The notes under the pieces were generated by a model that was not told the DNA's origin, searched no databases, and saw nothing but the letters and a program-made list of their open reading frames with translations. Made by a program: the position numbers and the translations under genes. DNA of 64,000 nt from Vibrio artabrorum (GTDB lineage: Bacteria; Pseudomonadota; Gammaproteobacteria; Enterobacterales; Vibrionaceae): positions 248,001 to 312,000 of the forward strand of contig NZ_AP025459.1 in the NCBI RefSeq assembly GCF_024347295.1, written 5' to 3'. Positions 43,674-53,052 of the stretch are shown here, piece after piece; the stretch's first letter is position 1, and every line of letters begins with the position of its first letter.

Positions 43674-44874
43674 ATGAAACAAGAAAAGATACCATTTCAA
43701 GTTTGGATATTAACACTCGCGGCTTTTGCGATAGGTACTGCTGAATTTGTTATCGCAGGTATCCTTCCACAAATCGCGACGTCCCTCTCTATCACAGAAG
43801 GTCAAGCCGGATACTTAATCAGTGCGTATGCGCTTGCTATCGTTATCGGTGGACCAATCTTAACCATCTACCTTGCACGCTTTAATAAAAAAATGGTGCT
43901 TATCGGATTAATGGCACTGTTCATTATCGGTAACGTGTTATCCGCCTTAGCGCCAAGCTACCCATTATTGTTAGCAAGTCGCGTTATCGCTGGCCTTGTT
44001 CAAGGTCCTTTTTATGGTATAGGTGCCGTTGTAGCAACTAACCTAGTGTCTGAAAAAATGGCTGGTCGCGCGGTGGGTCAAATGTTTGCAGGTCTAACGC
44101 TTGCTAACGCTTGCTAACGTTCTTGGCGTTCCTGCGGGTACGTGGGTTAGCTTGCAATTCGGTTGGCACACCACTTTCTTTAGCGTGGCTGCACTTGGCA
44201 CTATTGCGATGATCTCAATCCTAACGTCAATCAAATCAGCAGGTCACAGTGAAGCGAAAGACATTAAAACTCAGCTATTGGCGTTTAAAAATCCAATACT
44301 ACTGATCAGTTTAGCAATCACCGCTTTCGCTTGGTCTGGCTTCATGACACTTTACGGCTACCTTGCTCCTATCGCAATGCACATCACAGGTTACAGTCAA
44401 GAATCAGTGACTTGGATCTTAGTCATTGTTGGGGTTGGCTTAATCATTGGTAACACTTTAGGCGGACGTTCTTCAGATAAAAACCTGGGTAAAGCATCCA
44501 TGTTTTGGGCTATCGCGATGATCGTATCATTAGTGATTGTTGGCCTTGTGGTCGGTAATAAGATTCTGTTTGTTGCAGCGGCATTTGTCTTTGGTATTGC
44601 ATCATTTGCCAACGTTCCAGCCATGCAGCTTCGAGTGATGAACAACGGTGGCGAAGGCCAAGAGCTAGCAGCAACAGCCAATATTTCTGCCTTTAACTTG
44701 GCGAATGCCTTCGGTGGCTTCTTAGGTGGCATTGTACTTGACAGCCAACTCGGGGCAGGAATGATTCCTTTCGCAGCCGTTGTTGTTCCAATTATCGGTC
44801 TGTTCTTAATTGTGAAAGCGAACCGAGCTGAAAAACAGAGCACCCCAGAATTGGCGCCAACAACAGCTAATTAA
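43674..44874 (+). pseudogene. MFS efflux transporter, disrupted by a 10-bp tandem duplication
   Basis: An MFS transporter of the YdhP/AraJ (DHA1) kind split into two frames. The 5' part, 43674-44117, encodes about 147 residues (six membrane segments) and stops at TAA; the 3' part continues in another frame to 44874 (LGVPAGTWVSLQFGW onward). The cause is visible: CTAACGCTTG occurs twice in tandem at 44094-44103 and 44104-44113. Removing one copy restores a continuous frame through GLTLANVLGVPAG, the known YdhP-type sequence. It could be a true mutation, a phase-variable state or a sequencing artefact. Confidence 0.9.
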
Positions 44875-44950
44875 TTTCAATGTGCCGATGTCAAATTCAC
44901 ACCAACATTGGCACAGGCACAGCAACCCATCTTTCCTAGAGGTAAATACC

Positions 44951-46039
44951 ATGAGTAAGTTATTCGAAAACACAGAACTGAAAGATCTTAAGCTACAAAA
45001 CCGTGTTGTTATGGCACCCATGACACGCGCTCGTACTAGCCAACCAGGAAACGTACCCAACGACATGATGGCGACGTACTACCAACAACGTGCCAGTGCA
45101 GGGCTAATCATCTCTGAAGCGACACAAATCTCAGATGACTCTCAAGGTTACTCATTTACACCCGGCGTTTATACCGATGCACAAATCGAAGGTTGGAAGT
45201 CAGTAACAACCGCAGCAAAAGCACAAGGTGCCGCGATATTCTGCCAACTATGGCATGTAGGCCGCGTGTCACACCCTACCTTTCAAAAAGGCGAGCTGCC
45301 GATTGCCCCTTCAGCATTAGCACCAATAGAAACTCAGGTTTGGATCGCTGATGAGAATGGCAACGGCAACATGGTGGATTGCATCCAACCAAGAGAGATG
45401 ACCCAAGCAGACATCGACCGTGTTGTTCAAGATTTTGCTAACTCAGCGAAAAAAGCGATCGAGGCAGGGTTCAATGGCGTCGAGATCCACGGTGGCAATG
45501 GTTACCTGATTGACCAGTTCCTAAGAACCAACTCAAACAAGCGCACCGACAACTACGGTGGCACTCGTGAGAATCGACTTCGCTTTTTGATTGAAGTGGT
45601 TGATGCGGTGATTGAAGCGATTGGTGCTGACAAAGTGGGCGTACGTTTGGCCCCATTCATCACCTTCAAAGACATGAACTGCCCCGATATCGTGCCAACG
45701 ATTTTAGAAGCGTCAAAAGCGCTACAAGATCGCAATATCGCTTATCTGCATCTATCAGAAGCCGACTGGGATGACGCACCTGTTATCCCTGAAAGCTTCC
45801 GTGTGGAATTAAGAGAAATATTCTCCAACACCATCATTGTTGCAGGCAGCTACACACCAGAGCGCGCCGAAGAAGTATTAAGTAAAGGCTACGCCGACCT
45901 CGTCGCATTTGGTCGCCCATTCGTAGCAAACCCAGATTTGGTATCACGTCTACAAAACGGCAGCGAACTGTCAGAACTCGATGGTGCCACTCTGTTTGGT
46001 GGTAACGAAAAAGGCTATACCGATTATCCAGCGTTGTAG
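44951..46039 (+). CDS. nemA: Old yellow enzyme-type alkene reductase (NemA-like)
   Basis: A 362-residue FMN enzyme of the old yellow enzyme family that reduces activated C=C bonds, such as in N-ethylmaleimide. Motifs are LKLQNRVVMAPMTRAR, the His/Asn pair in FNGVEIHGGNGYLIDQFLR (residues about 185-203), and the phosphate-binding AFGRPFVANPDLV. AGAGGTAAATACC precedes ATG 44951; an upstream in-frame extension was not used. It is the last gene of the row under LysR control. Substrate assumed electrophilic. Confidence 0.9.
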   Translation: MSKLFENTELKDLKLQNRVVMAPMTRARTSQPGNVPNDMMATYYQQRASAGLIISEATQISDDSQGYSFTPGVYTDAQIEGWKSVTTAAKAQGAAIFCQLWHVGRVSHPTFQKGELPIAPSALAPIETQVWIADENGNGNMVDCIQPREMTQADIDRVVQDFANSAKKAIEAGFNGVEIHGGNGYLIDQFLRTNSNKRTDNYGGTRENRLRFLIEVVDAVIEAIGADKVGVRLAPFITFKDMNCPDIVPTILEASKALQDRNIAYLHLSEADWDDAPVIPESFRVELREIFSNTIIVAGSYTPERAEEVLSKGYADLVAFGRPFVANPDLVSRLQNGSELSELDGATLFGGNEKGYTDYPAL

Positions 46040-46357
46040 TCGGTTTTGATGAAATGATCGCTTCTAATTTTTAGGCGACATTTCAGGCAGACAAAAGAAA
46101 GGCTCGCATGACTAGTGCGAGCCTTATGCAGTTTAGGGGGTAAACCACAATATCGTATTAATCTGGAACTCATTATTTCACTTATGAACCAGTATGCACC
46201 TGAGCACATCAGTGCCCTATTTTTAAATCATTCACTAAAAATAATCAATCAATCAAAGTTAGCGTTTCGTCAATTTAAATCGCATGAATACCAATAATTG
46301 AGTGATTCAAATCTAAACAATAACCATAACATCCAGATCAATAAGCCTCTCCTTTAC
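46040..46357. other. Intergenic region after nemA
   Basis: This 318-bp gap separates convergent nemA and rlmJ-like genes. It contains the hairpin at 46098-46125 and otherwise AT-rich sequence. A frame of about 60 codons at 46115 is not supported. Confidence 0.35.
46098..46125. terminator. Hairpin terminator for convergent genes
   Basis: The stem AAGGCTCGCA/TGCGAGCCTT with a 7-nt loop. On the minus strand it is followed by TCTTTTG, so it probably ends transcripts from the right; on plus the T run is lacking. Confidence 0.65.
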
Positions 46358-47224
46358 CTATAAACTTCTCATTTGCCAATAACCTTCGCCCTTAGTGGCA
46401 AGTTGGCGGTGTAAATAATCGAGCGTATCTGCGACCATACCAGCAATGCCTTGTGGTGGATTGAACAACAATAAACCACTGCCTATAAGGCGATCATCCC
46501 CCTTAGGATCTCGAAGGCGAAGCTCTGACTTAATCGGACTTGGTAGCAAGCCATCTTTCACCGCTGTCACGCAGTGGTTGAGAATCAGTGAGCTCTTATC
46601 ATCCGTGTAAAGCGGATACCAAATCAAGGCAGATACCTTCTCAGACTGCTGATACGCCTTAACCAAGGCATCAATGACTGCCAGATATTCAGAGTCGGTT
46701 TCATAAGGTGGGTCGATAACAATCAAGTGATGATCATCGTGCTTTGCGATGTCGTCAGGTAGTGCTTTCAAGCCATCGCCCGCGGTAATGGTGAGCTTAC
46801 TTGAAACATCGAGATCGCGTTGCAGCTTCTCAATATTGGTTTGTAATAGGTCGGCTTCATCTTGCTGAATGTCTGAAAAATAGAAGCTATCTTGGCTGCG
46901 GCCTTGTTGGTAGGTGATGGCTGCAGAACCCGGATAGAGAGAGATAAGTTGATTCGGGTTGTAGTATTCCAGTACCGACATAAAAGAGCTGAATGCCGGA
47001 GGAAGATAAGCCTTATTTCGCCATAAGTACCCGACCCCTTCAGCAAACTCACCAGCATGATTGCTTGGTGCGGTAGTGAGGTCATAACACCCTGTACCAG
47101 AGTGGGTGTCGATAACATTGAGGCGTGAATGTTGCTGCATTAATGACTGAACAAGTGCACTCAATACTGGATGCTTTAGCGCATCACCATGGTCGCCTAC
47201 ATGACATTGATGTCGATATTCCAT
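46358..47224 (-). CDS. rlmJ: RlmJ-family 23S rRNA methyltransferase
   Basis: A 288-residue SAM methyltransferase resembling RlmJ, which N6-methylates A2030 of 23S rRNA. Motifs are YRHQCHVGDHGDALKHPVL at the N terminus (compare YRHSFHAGNHADVLKH in E. coli), DTHSGTGCYDL as SAM loop, and the catalytic DPPYE at about 170-174. Differences from E. coli RlmJ (YRHQCHVGDHGD) suggest a paralogue or a diverged copy. ATG is preceded by GAGGCAAGGG. Confidence 0.85.
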   Translation of the reverse strand: MEYRHQCHVGDHGDALKHPVLSALVQSLMQQHSRLNVIDTHSGTGCYDLTTAPSNHAGEFAEGVGYLWRNKAYLPPAFSSFMSVLEYYNPNQLISLYPGSAAITYQQGRSQDSFYFSDIQQDEADLLQTNIEKLQRDLDVSSKLTITAGDGLKALPDDIAKHDDHHLIVIDPPYETDSEYLAVIDALVKAYQQSEKVSALIWYPLYTDDKSSLILNHCVTAVKDGLLPSPIKSELRLRDPKGDDRLIGSGLLLFNPPQGIAGMVADTLDYLHRQLATKGEGYWQMRSL

Positions 47225-47349
47225 TCCCTTGCCTCATTTCTACGAACGTCATCTAAACATACTTCATATCATGAGGGCTTGCCTGCTCAATCCATCGTTT
47301 TTTGAAATAGGCTCTCTTTTCTGTAACTGTTTGACTCTTATAAAAAATA

Positions 47350-47381
47350 AAGCCCCTCGTTTTGTTATAAACGAAGGGCTT
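47350..47381 (-). terminator. secD2F2 terminator
   Basis: A stem of about 12 bp with one mismatch (AAGCCCCTCGTTT with AAACGAAGGGCTT) followed on minus by TTTATTTTTT. It lies 45 bp after the secF stop. Confidence 0.8.
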
Positions 47382-47424
47382 GTTGACGTTACTGGCTAAG
47401 TCGTACAGTTAATCAATAGAAAGC

Positions 47425-48363
47425 CTAAGGGTACTCGCCCTCAACTTCTACTGGCACTTTCACTTGATAGTGACAAGGCTTTAAGCCAAGTAGCTTAGGC
47501 AGCGTGATACCGACAGATACTGAAGACCACGTACCGCTGACAATACCTACAACCAGTGCAATCGCGAATCCTTGCAGCGCAGCACCACCCAGTAGCCAAA
47601 GCGCAGATACGGTGATTAGCGTTGTACCTGAAGTCACCATGGTGCGCGAGAAGGTCGCTTTCACCGATTCGTTGAGCAGGTTATCCGTGTCACCATTTGG
47701 ATTGCCACGCAGCATTTCACGAACACGGTCGGCAATGATGATCGAATCATTCAATGAGTAACCCAAAATTGCCAACACGGCTGCCAATACGGTCAGGTTG
47801 AACTCGAACTGAGTAAAAGCGAACAGGCCCAAAATAAGCGTCACGTCATAGATGATCGCGGCAAGGGCGCCTAATGCCAAACGCCACTCAAATCGTACAC
47901 TCAGGTACAGCATGATCATTAGGAAACACACCAATACCGCCAAGCCACCTTGATCAACCATGTCTTGCCCTACTTGAGGGCCAACCACGCTGCTGTTAAG
48001 CACTTTTACTTGGTCACTCACGGATGACAAAGCATCCATTAAATTGGGTTGAGATGCGTCCGTCAGTTGGCTGTAACGGATTGTCCAGCGATCCTGTTCT
48101 GCCATACCAACCACTTGTACGTCTTGTTGAAAAGCCGTATCAAGTTTTGTTTTTAACGCATCTTTGGTGACTTGATCAGAGAGTTGCACCTCGGCAACCA
48201 CACCACCGGTGAAGTCTAGGCCCCAGTTAAAACCTTTCACCGCCACCAGCATCACAGAGCTCATGAACAGCACAATAGAAATCACAGACATCACCTTACG
48301 AAGGCGAGTCATGCTGCTGTTTGAAATATAGCGGTCTGAAATCGTCATTTTTGAAGTACTCAT
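47425..48363 (-). CDS. secF: Protein translocase subunit SecF (second copy)
   Basis: A 312-residue inner-membrane protein with six predicted segments and a periplasmic P4 loop after the first. Family patterns are GLDFTGGVVAEVQ (about 48-60), EFNLTVLAAVLAILGYSLNDSIIIADRVRE and SGTTLITVSALWLLGG. SecDF uses an ion gradient to finish protein export. It follows secD by two bases with AAGGATTT as ribosome site. The upstream vemP-like gene marks this as the inducible second SecDF pair of vibrios, SecDF2. Confidence 0.93.
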   Translation of the reverse strand: MSTSKMTISDRYISNSSMTRLRKVMSVISIVLFMSSVMLVAVKGFNWGLDFTGGVVAEVQLSDQVTKDALKTKLDTAFQQDVQVVGMAEQDRWTIRYSQLTDASQPNLMDALSSVSDQVKVLNSSVVGPQVGQDMVDQGGLAVLVCFLMIMLYLSVRFEWRLALGALAAIIYDVTLILGLFAFTQFEFNLTVLAAVLAILGYSLNDSIIIADRVREMLRGNPNGDTDNLLNESVKATFSRTMVTSGTTLITVSALWLLGGAALQGFAIALVVGIVSGTWSSVSVGITLPKLLGLKPCHYQVKVPVEVEGEYP

Positions 48364-48365
48364 GC

Positions 48366-50159
48366 TTAAATCCTTACATCGTGGCGTTGGTCACGCCCCC
48401 AAACCAAATTGATGATCGCGCGTGAAGCAAAAATGCCCGTGAACATACTGGTTAGAAGACCTAAGCCCAGTGTCAGAGCGAAGCCCTGAATCGGCCCATT
48501 ACCGATGGTGTATAGAGCCACAGCAACGATCATGGTGGTGACGTTAGCATCGAAAATTGATGAGAATGCGCTATCAAAACCACGGTCGATAGCGCTCGCA
48601 AAACTGCGCCCTTCTTCCATCTTGTCTCGAATACGCTCGAAGATAAGTACGTTAGTGTCTACCGCCATACCGACGGTCAGTACCAAACCCGCAATACCCG
48701 GCAGAGTTAATACCGCCCCCGGAAGCAAAGCAATCAAACCAAACAATGTGGTCATGTTAATCATCAGGGCACAGTTCGCGACCCAGCCAAGACGGCGGTA
48801 CCATAACGCCATGAACGTTAGCGTAAGGCCAAGACCAAGTGCCAAAGCTGCAAAGCCGTTGGTTACGTTTTCCGCCCCCAGAGAAGGGCCAATGGTGCGC
48901 TCTTCAATGATGGTGACAGGCGCGGTTAATGAGCCAGCTCGCAACAATAGAGCAAGTTCCTGCGCTTCACCTAGAGTGCCAGCCCCCGTGATACGGAAAC
49001 GACTGCCTAACTGAGATTGAATGTTCGCAACACTAATGACTTCACTGGTTTTTTTGCTGTTACCCGCTCTGTCACGGCTGTATTCGCTGTAAACAGTCGC
49101 CATTGGCTTGCCGATATTATGGCGAGAAAATTCAGACATTTTCTTGCCACCCGCAGAATCCAACGTGATGTTTACTTCTGCACTACTCATCTCACCAATG
49201 CCGCTACGCGCATCGATAATATGTTCGCCGCTTAATACCGCTTTGCGAGCCACCACGACACGATTACCATCGGAATCTGTCAAAGTTTGAGTATTGCGAG
49301 TTGCATTATCGTACACCGCATAAAAAGCCAATGAAGCGGTCGCACCAATCACATCTTTTGCAGCAGCAGGATCTTGCACACCTGGAAGCTCAATACGAAT
49401 ACGGCTTTCACCTTGACGCTGAATCGATGCCTCCGTAATGCCTAACTCTTCAATACGGCTGCGCATAATTTGTAGGTTTTGTTGCACCGTTAGGTTACGT
49501 AACGTCCTTTGTTCATCTTGAGATTGCTCCAAGGTCAACGCTTTATCTGAACGGGCACGTAACCAATTGGGAAACTCTTCACGAATCAGTTTTTGTGCTT
49601 GTTCAAAATCAGCGTCGGTACGAAAGGTCAACTTCACTTGATTGTTCACCACTTCACCACGAGCGTAGCGTACTTGGCTGGTGATCTCGTCGACCACAGA
49701 TTGCGCTTGTGCGTGATAAACCGGTTCCATGTCTACTTCGAGCAGGAACTGCACACCACCACGTAAATCAAGGCCTAGCTGAATCGGTGCAAAGCCCATG
49801 TCAGTCAGCCATTTGGGGGCAGCTGGCTCCATCGCGAGCGCAACTGTCGCGTTATCCAATAGGTACTTATTAAGCACTTCTTTCGCTTTTGCTTGTTGCT
49901 CAGCATCTTCCAAGATCACGACTAAACGTTGGCCTTTTTGAAAGGCTGATTTAGCTTGAATGCCTTCACTCGCAAGATATTGGGTAATTTGAGTCGCATC
50001 GATGGTCTGTTCAGAGCGGTTGCTGATTTGAACCGATGCATTCTCGCCATACCAAGACGGTAGAGCACTCAGAACCATGATGATAATGGTGGCGATAAGC
50101 ACCACGTATTTCCACTTTGAGTAGTGGTTAATTTGTTTTCTTGGAATGCGTTTTTTCAC
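48366..50159 (-). CDS. secD: Protein translocase subunit SecD (second copy)
   Basis: A 597-residue inner-membrane protein: an N-terminal segment (about 17-35), a large periplasmic P1 domain (about 36-430) and five further segments. Motifs are GLDLRGGVQFLLEVD, IELPGVQDPAAAKDVIGATASL, LTLPGIAGLVLTVGMAVDTNVLIFERIRDK. Two starts are possible: TTG 50165 and GTG 50159; GTG is chosen because GAAGAG lies nine bases before it. In V. alginolyticus the V.SecDF2 pair is induced by VemP stalling when Na+ is low, and the pair here follows a vemP-like gene. Confidence 0.93.
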   Translation of the reverse strand: MKKRIPRKQINHYSKWKYVVLIATIIIMVLSALPSWYGENASVQISNRSEQTIDATQITQYLASEGIQAKSAFQKGQRLVVILEDAEQQAKAKEVLNKYLLDNATVALAMEPAAPKWLTDMGFAPIQLGLDLRGGVQFLLEVDMEPVYHAQAQSVVDEITSQVRYARGEVVNNQVKLTFRTDADFEQAQKLIREEFPNWLRARSDKALTLEQSQDEQRTLRNLTVQQNLQIMRSRIEELGITEASIQRQGESRIRIELPGVQDPAAAKDVIGATASLAFYAVYDNATRNTQTLTDSDGNRVVVARKAVLSGEHIIDARSGIGEMSSAEVNITLDSAGGKKMSEFSRHNIGKPMATVYSEYSRDRAGNSKKTSEVISVANIQSQLGSRFRITGAGTLGEAQELALLLRAGSLTAPVTIIEERTIGPSLGAENVTNGFAALALGLGLTLTFMALWYRRLGWVANCALMINMTTLFGLIALLPGAVLTLPGIAGLVLTVGMAVDTNVLIFERIRDKMEEGRSFASAIDRGFDSAFSSIFDANVTTMIVAVALYTIGNGPIQGFALTLGLGLLTSMFTGIFASRAIINLVWGRDQRHDVRI

Positions 50160-50499
50160 AGTCAAGATCTCTTCTTTTTACCAATCACGGTGAATAAATG
50201 ATCGACACTAGCGAAGGAAAAAGGCTTGAGAACAAGGCAGGATTTTTCGATAAGTAGCTATTCTACAATCAAAAATTCTAACGCAGTTATCGAGCATTTT
50301 AACCAGCTAGGGTGTTCAGTTATTTACTACGATTGGTATGTCTAATGTTTTGCGAACACGAGCAAGGCTAATCGCAACCAAAACAAACTGATTGAACGAT
50401 AGTAATGCCAAAGCTGATGTCGCTATGTTTGTCTTAGTGAATGGGTGAGTTCAATGGGCACAAGGCGACCATTGATACAGCCAATTTAGGGTCAAACGA
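50160..50499 (-). promoter_or_regulatory. vemP-secD2 intergenic leader
   Basis: A 340-bp gap between the vemP-like stop and secD2. In vibrios an RNA stem masks the secD2 ribosome site until VemP stalls. Here CTTTTTCC (minus strand, about 50219-50226) could pair with GGTAAAAAG just before the GAAGAG ribosome site, which is a weak stem. No gene seen. Confidence 0.45.
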
Positions 50500-50994
50500 T
50501 TAGCTAAGAAGTTCTCGAAAATGTGAGTATTGGATGTTGCCCTCTTTCCACCCCGAAAGCCGGGAGGACGGAGAACTCACCATACTGGTCCAGTGCTGCT
50601 TAGAATCCAACAACGGGGTGTTGAAGAGCAGAGAAGCCAGTAATGAAGGAGGGGAGAAATCGATAAGCAGATGGTAAGCAGGCTCAAGATCGGCCCCGCT
50701 CTCTTGCTCATTAAGTAATAGACGTCGGTATGTCGTCGCTTGGAGACTTGATTTAGAATCATGGTAATGGGATCGGTCACCTAACGCTGAACCACCCAAC
50801 TGAACTTTTTCACACTCCAAATAAGCGGATGAATCATCAATCCCGACTTGTTTACACAGCTGACTAACCGAAGATGTCTCTTGAAGAGCATCCATGTTAA
50901 AAGGCTGAGAAAGAAACGAATAGCCGTTAGTGTTCACAAAGCCAAGGCTCAGTAAAAACAACATGAATACTAATCGTGTACCGAGTTTAACCAA
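50500..50994 (-). CDS. vemP: VemP-like secretion-monitoring arrest peptide
   Basis: A 164-residue protein upstream of secD2-secF2 in the same direction. It has a signal peptide (residues 1-24, VFMLFLLSLGFVNTNG) and a C-terminal arrest-like motif SRLSGWKEGNIQYSHFRELLS (W149), matching the RxSGWKExN core of V. alginolyticus VemP. That peptide stalls its own ribosome unless it is exported, opening the secDF2 message. Here the start is a TTG, and only 15 residues follow the Trp. The stall residue Gln156 of VemP falls on Leu162 without gaps, so the stall point is unclear. Confidence 0.75.
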   Translation of the reverse strand: MVKLGTRLVFMLFLLSLGFVNTNGYSFLSQPFNMDALQETSSVSQLCKQVGIDDSSAYLECEKVQLGGSALGDRSHYHDSKSSLQATTYRRLLLNEQESGADLEPAYHLLIDFSPPSLLASLLFNTPLLDSKQHWTSMVSSPSSRLSGWKEGNIQYSHFRELLS

Positions 50995-51134
50995 TGAACA
51001 ACTATCCCGAATGATGCAAACAGCGACAATATATAACAGCCCACCAAGTTACAATTGATTTAAAATCACAACCCAACATATTTGACACTGCGCTGACAAT
51101 CGAACGCACTCCAATCAAAATCAATCTTAATAAA

Positions 51135-51164
51135 AAAGCCAAACGACTTCATGTTTGGCTATTG
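51135..51164 (-). terminator. Minus-strand terminator with no obvious gene
   Basis: An 8-bp stem AGCCAAAC/GTTTGGCT with an 8-nt loop and six T on minus. No accepted gene ends here. Confidence 0.8.
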
Positions 51165-51362
51165 TCCATCCCCAGAGATTCAGGGCTAAAACGTGACTTT
51201 TTGAAAAAGCACGCTAGTCAATAAGTGTCACTTTTAGGTCTCAAAATATTCTTCAATTGATAGTCACATGAGCCGGTATCGGCCTCGACAGCCTTTTCTT
51301 TACCTTGGTTAATAGCCGAAACATTCATCACCACTGAACGAAAAATTCGACCTAATTAATTT

Positions 51363-51397
51363 AAAAGATTACAAGCTTAAATAGCCTGTAACCTTTT
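51363..51397 (-). terminator. CMD gene terminator
   Basis: An imperfect 14-bp stem AAAAGGTTACAGGC/GCTTGTAATCTTTT with a 7-nt loop on the minus strand, 35 bp after the CMD stop. Confidence 0.7.
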
Positions 51398-51431
51398 CAT
51401 TTTCAGTTACATGCACATGTTATGATTATTA

Positions 51432-51866
51432 TCAGTGAGTCATCTTTGTGGCCAGTGCAAATCGATTCCAAGCATTAATCATGATGACTTGCATCATAGA
51501 TTGTGCGAGTAACTCCTCTCCTAATAAGCTTAGGCATTGCTGATAAGTCGTATCCGAAACACCTGTATTCGAAATCAGCGTCATTTCATCCGTTAGGGTC
51601 AAGATAGCCTGCTCCGTTTCATTGAACAGTGGTGACTCTTGCCATGCTGCGAGCGCAAACAATTTTTGCTGTGAGATATCAATCTTCAATGCTTCAGCTG
51701 TGTGCATTTGAATACAGTAAGCACATTTGTTGATGATTGATGCTCTGATTTTGATCATCTCTTTTAGTTCGCTAGATAATTCCACATTAGATAAATAGCC
51801 TTCAATTGACAGCATTGCGCTTAAAGCGTCAGGTTGAACTTGCGCGAGGTCGATACGTTTTAACAT
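51432..51866 (-). CDS. Carboxymuconolactone decarboxylase/AhpD-like protein
   Basis: A 144-residue all-helical protein of the CMD/AhpD family. The redox pair is in NKCAYCIQMHTAEALKI (CxxC followed by H), the usual AhpD core. Such proteins reduce peroxides or act on cyclic lactones; the CxxC makes a peroxidase-like function more likely. AGGTGG precedes the ATG. It is divergent from a LysR regulator, with palindromic sites in between, so it is probably its target. Confidence 0.88.
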   Translation of the reverse strand: MLKRIDLAQVQPDALSAMLSIEGYLSNVELSSELKEMIKIRASIINKCAYCIQMHTAEALKIDISQQKLFALAAWQESPLFNETEQAILTLTDEMTLISNTGVSDTTYQQCLSLLGEELLAQSMMQVIMINAWNRFALATKMTH

Positions 51867-51916
51867 TTTGCCACCTAAATTTGATTAATGAATATCGCTA
51901 TCAATGCGACAGATCC

Positions 51917-51976
51917 ATTGTGCATAATTCGATATAAAATCAGAATACGCGTATTATATGAATCAGTTGTGCACAA
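51917..51976. promoter_or_regulatory. Candidate LysR sites between CMD gene and lysR
   Basis: Near-palindromes ATTGTGCATAAT (51917-51928) and TTGTGCACAA (51967-51976) share TTGTGCA and lie 49 bp apart. Between them is a perfect AATACGCGTATT palindrome (51944-51955). Expected sites for the adjacent LysR protein. Confidence 0.5.
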
Positions 51977-51993
51977 AACGCAAAGGTGAATAT

Positions 51994-52908
51994 GTGTTAG
52001 AGCTAATCAAAATATTTGACCAAGTCGTGGAGTCTGGAAGCTTTTCTAAAGCTGCTCAAGCTCTCAATATGGCTCCTTCTTCAGTCGCAAGAAATATAGA
52101 TAACCTGGAAAGTAAGATTAAATCTTCGCTTTTTAAACGCAGTACACGGCAGCTAATTCTGACTGAAGAAGGGCAATATTTTTACCAACAATCCGCCAAA
52201 ATCTTGCAAGATAGCAATAGACTGCTAGAAGAAATGCAAGGCAATCAAGTCGCTCCAGAAGGGGTACTACGAGTTTCAGTTTTTGAAAGCTTTGGTAATT
52301 TGTGTCTGACTCCATTAATTCCAGAGTTTCTTGAGCGATACCCTAAGATACAAGTTGAGTTAGAGCTGGATAACAACGTCGTCGATTTAAACAGTGAAAA
52401 TATTGATGTGGCTATCCGTATTGGCACACCACAAGACAGTCGACTCAAAGCTCGTCACCTACTGACAAATAACGCGTCGTTGGTCGCTGCTCCATCGTAT
52501 ATTGAAAAGTACGAAGCGATCGATAAACCCGAAGACTTACAAAATCACAACTGTCTATTGATAAGCCATGAGCGACAGAAAAATTATTGGTACTTTGAGA
52601 AGAGTACAGTTAACAAAAAAGTACGAGTGACCGGGAATTTGATATCAAAAGGTGGCTCACCGCTTTTACATGCCGCGCTTAGCGGAGTAGGCGTACTTTT
52701 GTTGTCTGACTGGATGCTAAAACCGTACTTGGAAAATGGGCAGCTAAGGGAGTTACTCCCTCAATGGACATCAATGCACAGTGAGCAAGGAAGTGGCGAA
52801 ATCTTCGCAATATATAAGAATGTTCAATACCCAAGGCCTCATGTCCGTTTGTTTATTAATTTCTTAGTTGAGAAATTAGAGCCGTTGAAGCGCATATCCC
52901 AGCCTTAG
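51994..52908 (+). CDS. LysR-family regulator
   Basis: A 304-residue LysR regulator. The winged HTH (about 1-60: FDQVVESGSFSKAAQALNMAPSSVARNIDNLESK) and effector domain are intact, including LRVSVFESFGNLCLTPLI. ATG at 51958 is open, but GTG 51994 has AAAGGTGA a few bases ahead and starts at the usual LysR position. The 5' end of the longer form would cover the operator-like palindrome. It is divergent from the CMD gene and probably activates it. Confidence 0.85.
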   Translation: MLELIKIFDQVVESGSFSKAAQALNMAPSSVARNIDNLESKIKSSLFKRSTRQLILTEEGQYFYQQSAKILQDSNRLLEEMQGNQVAPEGVLRVSVFESFGNLCLTPLIPEFLERYPKIQVELELDNNVVDLNSENIDVAIRIGTPQDSRLKARHLLTNNASLVAAPSYIEKYEAIDKPEDLQNHNCLLISHERQKNYWYFEKSTVNKKVRVTGNLISKGGSPLLHAALSGVGVLLLSDWMLKPYLENGQLRELLPQWTSMHSEQGSGEIFAIYKNVQYPRPHVRLFINFLVEKLEPLKRISQP

Positions 52909-53052
52909 TTTGGCTTGGATAAATTGCTTTCAGGGGCTCCGAGTTTCAAAACCAAAACTTTGCTTATACTTCTATACAAACCAAACAAAAATAGCCGCTA
53001 ATCAGCGGCTATTTTGAGCAGTCTAAATGAAGCTTCTATTGCTTCGATCTTT

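Larger units (their letters stand above)
50995..51431. other. Intergenic region with an isolated minus-strand terminator
   Basis: This 437-bp region contains the CMD gene terminator, a possible 36-codon minus-strand frame (51218-51328), and a second minus-strand terminator (51135-51164). The part at 50995-51130 should hold the vemP promoter. See the finding on a possible small RNA. Confidence 0.4.

Noticed and set aside
46115..46297. 60-codon frame after nemA
   Set aside because: It starts within a terminator hairpin and has no ribosome site.
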